Positions 58,394 through 64,000 of a stretch of DNA of 64,000 nucleotides are shown one piece after another. Each line of letters starts with the position of its first letter. The stretch's first letter is position 1. The notes beneath the pieces were generated by a model. The model did not search any database. It saw only the letters and a list, made by a program, of their open reading frames with translations, and was not told the origin of the DNA. Origin of the DNA: Parvimonas parva (lineage in GTDB: Bacteria; Bacillota; Clostridia; Tissierellales; Peptoniphilaceae); assembly GCF_016552165.1 (NCBI RefSeq), contig NZ_JACVDA010000005.1, positions 30,033 through 94,032 of the forward strand. The letters are read 5' to 3'. A program made the translations under genes and the position numbers.

Positions 58394-59710
58394 TTAAAAA
58401 AATCTATTTGATACAAAATCTTTATAATATTTCAAAAAGATTATACTCAATATACATTCATTGAAAAATTGTGAAATTGCAACACCAACCAATGATAAAT
58501 TAAAAATTTGTGTTAAAAATAGCATTAAGCTCAAGCTAAATATATTTACAATAGCCGTTACTTTTAACAAAAACATATTTTTGTTTAGCCCTTGCAATGC
58601 ACATTTGTAAATATATGAAAACGAACTAAATAAATTTGCAATTAAGAAAAAAATTAAAAATTTTGTTGCTATGCCTTGTACCAAAATATCATCTGTAATT
58701 AATTTAGGCAAATAATACCTAAATACAAAAAATATTATACTTCCGAAGACAAACAAAATTGTTGTAATTTTTACAGAAATTTTTGGATATTCCATTAAAT
58801 TTTTTGTATTATTTTCCCCTGAACTTATACTTATCAAACTCAAAGTTGCAGAACCATAAATATGTTTAAACGTAAATAAAAACATAATTAAATTAGTTAT
58901 TATTGAATATCCTGCAAACTCGTTACTTCCTATCCTAATGACAATCATATTAAAAATTATCACAAAAATAGTTCCATCAAAAATTTCTTGCACCATAATA
59001 GGAAAAGCTAATTTTAAATGATTTAATCCATTTGTAAAATAGTTCTTTATCAATTTAAAATTCAAATTTAATTTTCTTTTTAAAACAAAAATATAAATCA
59101 AAAGATTAACAAACATTGAAAAAACCGTACTAAATCCAACCATAGTTATTCCAAGTTTCAAAAATCCGAATTTACCAAGAACAAATAAATAGTCCAATCC
59201 TAAATTTAAAACAGATGAAATTGTTGATGCTATTAAAATCCATTTTGTCATATTGAAAATTCTAAAATATGCACCAAAAGTGAATAGACATAATTGTAAC
59301 AAAACACAAAATGCCATTGGATATGAGAACAAAATTCCCTGTTGTAATGTTTCTCCTGTTAAGTTGTAAAATATTTTTAAAAAATAAGTTTTTCCAACTA
59401 ACATAAAAATCAAAAATAATATTCCCATAAAAATATTTATTGTAAGTGATGAAAAAAATTCAAAATTCAATCCATTTTCATCGCTCTGTCCCAACTTTTC
59501 ACCCAATTTAGTATTTATAACTATTGCAGTTGCTCCTAAAACTCCACTTATTGTATATAATGTTGAAGAAATTAAATTTACAGCGTTAAAAGAAGGAGTT
59601 GAAACCCTAGCTACAATAGCAACATCGGACAACTCCAAAACATAACTAAAAATAAAATTTATCATAAGCGGAAAAGCAAATTGATTTAATTTAGATCTCC
59701 TATTTTCCAT
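58394..59710 (-). CDS. MATE family efflux transporter (chromosomal)
   Basis: The 438-residue membrane protein has 12 helices (LNQFAFPLMINFIFSYVLELSDVAIVARV; LKLAFPIMVQEIFDGTIFVIIFN). It differs from the cassette MATE in base use, being more AT-rich and Phe/Ile-rich, in keeping with the chromosome. It begins right behind topA with no gap, so the two are cotranscribed. Substrate unknown. Confidence 0.88.
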   Translation of the reverse strand: MENRRSKLNQFAFPLMINFIFSYVLELSDVAIVARVSTPSFNAVNLISSTLYTISGVLGATAIVINTKLGEKLGQSDENGLNFEFFSSLTINIFMGILFLIFMLVGKTYFLKIFYNLTGETLQQGILFSYPMAFCVLLQLCLFTFGAYFRIFNMTKWILIASTISSVLNLGLDYLFVLGKFGFLKLGITMVGFSTVFSMFVNLLIYIFVLKRKLNLNFKLIKNYFTNGLNHLKLAFPIMVQEIFDGTIFVIIFNMIVIRIGSNEFAGYSIITNLIMFLFTFKHIYGSATLSLISISSGENNTKNLMEYPKISVKITTILFVFGSIIFFVFRYYLPKLITDDILVQGIATKFLIFFLIANLFSSFSYIYKCALQGLNKNMFLLKVTAIVNIFSLSLMLFLTQIFNLSLVGVAISQFFNECILSIIFLKYYKDFVSNRFF

Positions 59711-59712
59711 TT

Positions 59713-61797
59713 CTAACCTTTTTTCTTTAAATCTATTTCAAAATCGCAAGTTTCATCTGAACATTTTAATGCGTGTTTGAATCTATTTTTAACTTCTACT
59801 AAGAATTTTCCACATTTTTCACATTTTTTATCGGCTATCGGTTTATCCCAAATTGCAAAATCACAGTTCGGATAATTTTCACAACCATAAAAAACTTTTC
59901 TCTTTTTAGAAATTTTTTCGATTATTCTTCCGCCACATTTTGGACATTTTACATTTGTGTCCTTAACTTCTTTCTTTATATAATTACAATCCGGAAAACC
60001 ACTACAACCGATAAATTTACCAAATTTTGTTTTTTTAACAACTAAATTTTTTCCACACATTGGACATTTTTCATCAAGGACTTCATCTTGTATTTTGTAA
60101 TTTTTAGAATCTTTTTCAGATTTTTTCAAAAATGTTTCAAAAAAAGCGTAAAACTCAGAAATAACTTTTTTCCAATCTTTTTTATTTTCAGCTATTTCAT
60201 CAAGTTTTTCTTCCATTTCCATTGTGAATTTTTCGTTTATAATTCTTTCAAAGTTGGAAACCAAAAACTTATTTACATTTTTTCCTAAATCTGTTGGAAT
60301 AATTTTTTTACTTTCAATCACAATATAAAATCTACTTGTCAAGCTGTTAATGATACTTGCATAGGTACTCGGCCTACCGATTCCATTTTCTTCAAGTTTT
60401 TTTACAAGACTTGCCTCTGTAAAGTTTGCAACCGGTTTTGTAAAATGTTGACTTTTTTCTATTTTTTCAGCATTAATCACATCTTTATTTTCAAGTTTTG
60501 GTAATATTTCATCTTTTACATCACTTGAAGTGTATATTTTTGAAAAGCCGTCAAATAAAGTATATCTTCCACTTAGTTTATAAATACAATTATTTGAATT
60601 TAAAACTATTTGTGTACTTTCATAACTTTCTGATTTCATTTGAGATGCAACAGTTCTCTCCCAAATCAATTTATAAAGTTTATATTGATTAGCAGTTAAA
60701 TAGTTTTTAATCTTTTGTGGACTTCTAAAAATACTACTTGGTCTAACACCCTCGTGTGCATCTTGTGAATTTTTCTTCTTTAGATTGTATTCATTACCTT
60801 TGCCAGCATAATTTTTCCCATAATTTTCTGTAATGTACTCAAGAGCCTCTGCAACAATTTCTGATGAAATTCTGGTTGAGTCCGTTCTCATATATGAAAT
60901 CAAACCGACAGAACCGTCTTTCCCTACATTTATCCCTTCATATAGTTGTTGAGCAATGCTCATAGTCATTGAACTTGAAAAGCCTAATTTTCTTCCTGCC
61001 TCTTGTTGTAATGTACTTGTTGTAAAAGGCGGTTGAGGTTTTCTTTCTTTCTTTGTCTTTTTAACATCTTCTACAACAAAATTGTCCTTATCAGTTTTTT
61101 CTACAACTTTCAAAGCCTCTTGTTCATTTTTAATTTCTTTTTTTACTATCTTATTATTTTCATATTCTCCATAATAAAGAGATTTGAATTCAATATTTTG
61201 AACATCATGTATTCCTTCAATTTTCCAAAATTCTTCAGGAATAAAGTTGTCAATTTCTTCTTGACGCTCACAAATAATTTTTAATGTTGCAGACTGAACA
61301 CGTCCGGCAGAAAGTCCACTCTTTATTTTTTTCCAAAGAATTGGAGAAAGTTTATATCCCACAAGTCTGTCTAAAACTCTTCTGGCTTGTTGTGAATTTA
61401 CTAAATTCATATCTATTTTTCTTGAATTTTTAATTGATTCTTTGATACTATTCTTAGTAATTTCGTGAAATTCTATTCTATTGTTGCTGTTTATATCAAG
61501 GCCTAAAAGATAAGCAATATGCCAAGAAATCGCCTCTCCCTCTCTATCGGGGTCGGTTGCAAGATAAATATTTTTTGAATTTTTATAAAGCTCTTTTAAT
61601 TCTTTAATCTTGCTTGCCTTTCCTCTAACATTTATATATTCAGGCTGAAAATTATTTTCTATGTCTATTCCCAATTTACTTTTAGGTAAATCTCTAATAT
61701 GTCCAACACTTGCTACAACTTTATAATTACTTCCAAGCATTTTACTAACAGTTTTAGCCTTTGTTGGAGATTCTACTATAACTAAATTTTTATACAA
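59713..61797 (-). CDS. topA: DNA topoisomerase I
   Basis: The 694-residue enzyme relaxes negative supercoils. A TTG start at 61797 with AAGGAG six bases upstream gives MYKNLVIVESPTKAKTVSKM, the usual start. Toprim acidic residues are in YLATDPDREGEAISWH (about 83), the active Tyr is in GLISYMRTDSTR (about 295), followed by SAGRVQSATLKIICERQ-type gate segments. Three C4 zinc ribbons occupy the last 130 residues (CPMC.., CPKC.., CEKC..). It abuts the MATE gene. Confidence 0.96.
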   Translation of the reverse strand: MYKNLVIVESPTKAKTVSKMLGSNYKVVASVGHIRDLPKSKLGIDIENNFQPEYINVRGKASKIKELKELYKNSKNIYLATDPDREGEAISWHIAYLLGLDINSNNRIEFHEITKNSIKESIKNSRKIDMNLVNSQQARRVLDRLVGYKLSPILWKKIKSGLSAGRVQSATLKIICERQEEIDNFIPEEFWKIEGIHDVQNIEFKSLYYGEYENNKIVKKEIKNEQEALKVVEKTDKDNFVVEDVKKTKKERKPQPPFTTSTLQQEAGRKLGFSSSMTMSIAQQLYEGINVGKDGSVGLISYMRTDSTRISSEIVAEALEYITENYGKNYAGKGNEYNLKKKNSQDAHEGVRPSSIFRSPQKIKNYLTANQYKLYKLIWERTVASQMKSESYESTQIVLNSNNCIYKLSGRYTLFDGFSKIYTSSDVKDEILPKLENKDVINAEKIEKSQHFTKPVANFTEASLVKKLEENGIGRPSTYASIINSLTSRFYIVIESKKIIPTDLGKNVNKFLVSNFERIINEKFTMEMEEKLDEIAENKKDWKKVISEFYAFFETFLKKSEKDSKNYKIQDEVLDEKCPMCGKNLVVKKTKFGKFIGCSGFPDCNYIKKEVKDTNVKCPKCGGRIIEKISKKRKVFYGCENYPNCDFAIWDKPIADKKCEKCGKFLVEVKNRFKHALKCSDETCDFEIDLKKKG

Positions 61798-61807
61798 AAC
61801 TAACTCC

Positions 61808-62254
61808 TTACACAACTTTACTCATTGCAATATGTTCTATTCCAACTTCAACAAAAACATCATCATTATACTTAGAATAACCCAACATTTCATAAAATGT
61901 CATCGCATGATATTGTGCTGAAAATTTTATAGTCTTTTTTTCATCATTATTTTTAGAATTTTTTACAGTTTCTTCCATATTTATAAATAAAAATTTACCA
62001 ACACCTTTTCCTCTGCAAGACTTTTTAACACAAGCTCTTCCGAAACGAACGACATTTTTATTAAAGTCCATAATTCTTGCAGTCGCTAAAATCTCTCCAT
62101 CTTCAAAAACTCCAACATGTAGAGTGTTATTTAAACTATCTTTTTCGTCAACTTCATATTCAAGAGGAACTTTTTGCTCGTCAACAAAAACCTCTTCTCT
62201 TAAAGCAAAAGCAAGTTTTAATTCTTCTTTTGTTTTTAAAATTCTAAATTCCAT
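61808..62254 (-). CDS. GNAT family N-acetyltransferase
   Basis: The 148-residue enzyme transfers an acetyl group from acetyl-CoA. Motif A is RFGRACVKKSCRGKGVGKFLFINME (R-x-x-G-x-G pattern KGVGKFL, about 70-95). ATG 62254 has GGAGTG upstream. The upstream gene order is 10 bases before topA. Substrate unknown; resembles the ElaA-like subgroup (ALREEVFVDEQKVP). Confidence 0.85.
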   Translation of the reverse strand: MEFRILKTKEELKLAFALREEVFVDEQKVPLEYEVDEKDSLNNTLHVGVFEDGEILATARIMDFNKNVVRFGRACVKKSCRGKGVGKFLFINMEETVKNSKNNDEKKTIKFSAQYHAMTFYEMLGYSKYNDDVFVEVGIEHIAMSKVV

Positions 62255-62409
62255 AAAAATCACTCCATAACAATGTTATTTCTAATAAACTTCTTATATA
62301 CTATAAAATTTACATAATTTTGTCAATATATTTTAAAATTTTTCCATTTTGAGCATAGTCGATTATTTTTAAAATCATAGATTTGGACACTCTTTGCGTC
62401 AGACCTACT

Positions 62410-62470
62410 TTTATTCGCATGCGAATAAAGTTAGGGCTAGAAAAAATGTGCCAAATTTTGGCACATTAAT
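62410..62470 (-). terminator. Terminator of the flavin reductase-like gene with an extra palindrome
   Basis: Minus strand: the palindrome AATGTGCCAAAATTTGGCACATT (62445-62467) is followed by TTTTTT, two bases after the gene stop. A second palindrome CTTTATTCGCATGCGAATAAA (62410-62430) and AGACCTACT/AGTTAGGGCT arms lie beyond it and resemble the elements at 20.2 kb. Confidence 0.8.
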
Positions 62471-62471
62471 A

Positions 62472-63011
62472 TTAGTCTTCTATTATATAGCTACTCACAA
62501 TTTCTCCGTAATAAGCAGTATGGTAATCTTTGTTTGCACCATAAAATTCTCCTGATACATTTTCAGGATAATTTTTTTCTTTTATTTCTATCGGAATAGC
62601 ATTTTCATCTTGTTTTTGTTTATAAACAACTTTACATTCTAAAGTTAAAGGTAATTCTTTAATCGCCGGAACATTTACAACACTCGGCTCAACTAAAGTT
62701 AAATTTAAGTCTTTAATTTTATCCATATCTCTGCCTGATTTAGTTCCACAAACTCCAATAATATGTTTATCAAAATCTTTTAGAAAAATATTTACAGTAA
62801 ATTCTCCATTTTCATCAAGCAATTTTTTAGTAAAACGACTCTCTCTTACAAATGTTGTAAAAATAGGTCTATTCCATTCAATTCCCAAAGTTCCCCAAGA
62901 AATTGACATTGTATTAACTTTTTCTCCTGACTTTGTTGTAATTAAAACCCCTTTTTCAACTGCGAACATTATTTCTTTTGCATAATCAAAAACATTAATT
63001 TCTCTTTTCAT
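62472..63011 (-). CDS. Flavin reductase-like (FMN-binding split barrel) protein
   Basis: The 179-residue protein of the DIM6/NTAB type binds FMN. Residues in KGVLITTKSGEKVNTMSISWGTLGIEWNRPIFTTFVRESRFTK (about 20-62) form the flavin pocket. It starts 10 bases behind thyA, overlapping no gene, and probably shares its transcript. Reaction and partner are unknown. Confidence 0.85.
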   Translation of the reverse strand: MKREINVFDYAKEIMFAVEKGVLITTKSGEKVNTMSISWGTLGIEWNRPIFTTFVRESRFTKKLLDENGEFTVNIFLKDFDKHIIGVCGTKSGRDMDKIKDLNLTLVEPSVVNVPAIKELPLTLECKVVYKQKQDENAIPIEIKEKNYPENVSGEFYGANKDYHTAYYGEIVSSYIIED

Positions 63012-63020
63012 AATTTTCTC

Positions 63021-63851
63021 CTAAATTGCTATTGGAATATTTTTTATTTGTTCTCCACATTTATAATTTTCTATGATTACATCGTCTGAAGTGAAATCAT
63101 AAAAACTTTTTACGTCAGGATTTAAAGTAACCTTTGGTGCTGGAAATTTTTCTCTTGTGATAAGTTCTTTTACGATAGGAATATGTCTATCGTAAATATG
63201 AGCATCGGCAATAACATGAACAAGCTCTCCAACTTCTAAATTACATTCTCTAGCAAGCATGTGAATTAGCATCGCATATTGACAAACATTCCAATTATTT
63301 GCAGCCAAAATGTCTTGACTTCTTTGATTTAAAATTCCATTTAATTTTTTACCTGTAACATTAAAAGTCATACTATATGCACAAGGATAAAGATTCATCT
63401 CAGACAAATCTTCGTGAACATAGATATTTGTAATTATTCTTCTACTATATGGATTATTTTTCAAATCATAAATAACTCTGTCAACTTGGTCGAACATACC
63501 CTCTTTATATTTATGCTTTACGCCAAGCTGATAGCCGTACGCCTTTCCAATACTTCCGTTTTCATCAGCCCATTCATCCCAAACATGACTCTTTAAATCC
63601 TTTATATTATTAGATTTTTTTTGCCATATCCAAAGCATTTCATCAGTACATAATTTTATGGCTGTCTTTCTAAGTGTAAGCGCCGGAAATTCCTCTGCTA
63701 AATCATATCTATTAACAACACCAAACTTTTTTATAGTGTATGCTTTAGTTCCGTCCTCCCAAACCGGACGAACTTTCTCTCCCTTTGTGTCAACACCGTT
63801 TTCAAGTATGTCTTTACACATTGAAATAAATATATCATCTGCTCTGCTCAT
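63021..63851 (-). CDS. thyA: Thymidylate synthase
   Basis: The 276-residue enzyme makes dTMP from dUMP and methylene-THF. Landmarks: SHVWDEWADENGSIGKAYGYQ (about 87-107), RRIITNIYVHEDLSEMNLYPCAYSMTFNV with the catalytic Cys in LYPCAYS (about 157), LNQRSQDILAANNWNV and ADAHIYDRHIPIVKE. Length and all key residues are normal. Its use of THF matches the folate uptake gene with a THF riboswitch nearby. It has its own promoter. Confidence 0.96.
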   Translation of the reverse strand: MSRADDIFISMCKDILENGVDTKGEKVRPVWEDGTKAYTIKKFGVVNRYDLAEEFPALTLRKTAIKLCTDEMLWIWQKKSNNIKDLKSHVWDEWADENGSIGKAYGYQLGVKHKYKEGMFDQVDRVIYDLKNNPYSRRIITNIYVHEDLSEMNLYPCAYSMTFNVTGKKLNGILNQRSQDILAANNWNVCQYAMLIHMLARECNLEVGELVHVIADAHIYDRHIPIVKELITREKFPAPKVTLNPDVKSFYDFTSDDVIIENYKCGEQIKNIPIAI

Positions 63852-63886
63852 ATTATTTATTCTCCTAAAAATTTATTATTATTATA

Positions 63887-63915
63887 AGAATACCATTTAT
63901 ATTAAATTTTTGCAA
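63887..63915 (-). promoter_or_regulatory. thyA promoter
   Basis: Minus strand: TTGCAA (63910-63915), 17 bases, TATTCT (63887-63892), with AGGAGAAT as ribosome site before the ATG. Confidence 0.65.
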
Positions 63916-64000
63916 TCGTAAAGAACCCATATTGTAAAATTAAGTTAGCCAGTAAGAATAGAAAAAAACATCTCAAAGAGGTATAATAGTAATTGACAAA

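Noticed and set aside
1..64000. tRNA, rRNA, insertion sequences or CRISPR arrays
   Set aside because: None was recognised on either strand; a tRNAscan or IS search was not possible here.

Overview
The window comes from a low-GC Gram-positive anaerobe of the Bacillota, most likely the Peptoniphilaceae/Tissierellia group (Parvimonas-, Peptoniphilus- or Anaerococcus-like). The evidence is AT-rich housekeeping genes, strong AGGAGG ribosome sites, a SecA with a C-terminal zinc motif, an arginine deiminase, and a folate ECF transporter behind a tetrahydrofolate riboswitch. The genus is an inference.

About 1-37.1 kb is one side of a prophage transcribed leftward. Read from right to left it has: an early/replication module (DUF2800- and DUF2815-type proteins, family A DNA polymerase, VapE-type primase/helicase, VRR-NUC nuclease, SNF2 helicase); an ArpU-like late regulator; an HNH endonuclease and the P27-type small terminase; a SAM synthetase and two DNA methyltransferases; small conserved phage genes; the large terminase; HK97-type head genes (portal, ClpP-like protease, capsid); siphovirus neck and tail genes, including a -1 frameshifted tail chaperone, tape measure, Dit and Tal; and holin, amidase and a small zinc-finger/HTH plus SHOCT-like pair. 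No integrase lies inside the window, so the left end, probably with serine recombinases, is beyond base 1. Two cargo insertions with their own promoter and terminator interrupt the late operon: an AbiEi/AbiEii toxin-antitoxin pair (17.0-18.6 kb) and a two-repeat AbrB-like protein (10.6-11.3 kb).

At 37.2-40.2 kb there is a regulatory block: two sigma region 4-like proteins, an operon of a DUF6076-type zinc protein with two tiny proteins whose promoter is surrounded by repeated operator-like words, and two mini-ORFs ahead of one sigma-like gene. At 40.5-49.0 kb is a transport cassette transcribed leftward: TetR regulator, two ABC exporter half-transporters, ECF transporter S, T and fused double-ATPase A components, and a MATE exporter. 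A GATAACTNAGTTATC-type operator sits at the TetR promoter and again before the exporters.

At 49.2-50.7 kb two diverged direct repeats of about 250 bp flank one uncharacterised gene. The right copy runs into the last codons of the 23S rRNA uracil methyltransferase gene (rumA/rlmD type) and the left copy ends in a decayed version of those codons. This points to the rumA 3' end as the attachment site of the island. From memory, streptococcal phi-m46.1-type prophages also use the rum gene and carry cargo at that side; this likeness is an inference.

From 50.6 kb to the end is chromosome: the 23S rRNA methyltransferase, secA, THF riboswitch plus folT, arcA, a lipoprotein, an ABC ATPase remnant, a cysteine hydrolase, MATE, topA, a GNAT acetyltransferase, a flavin reductase-like protein and thyA. 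No tRNA, rRNA, insertion sequence or CRISPR array was seen.
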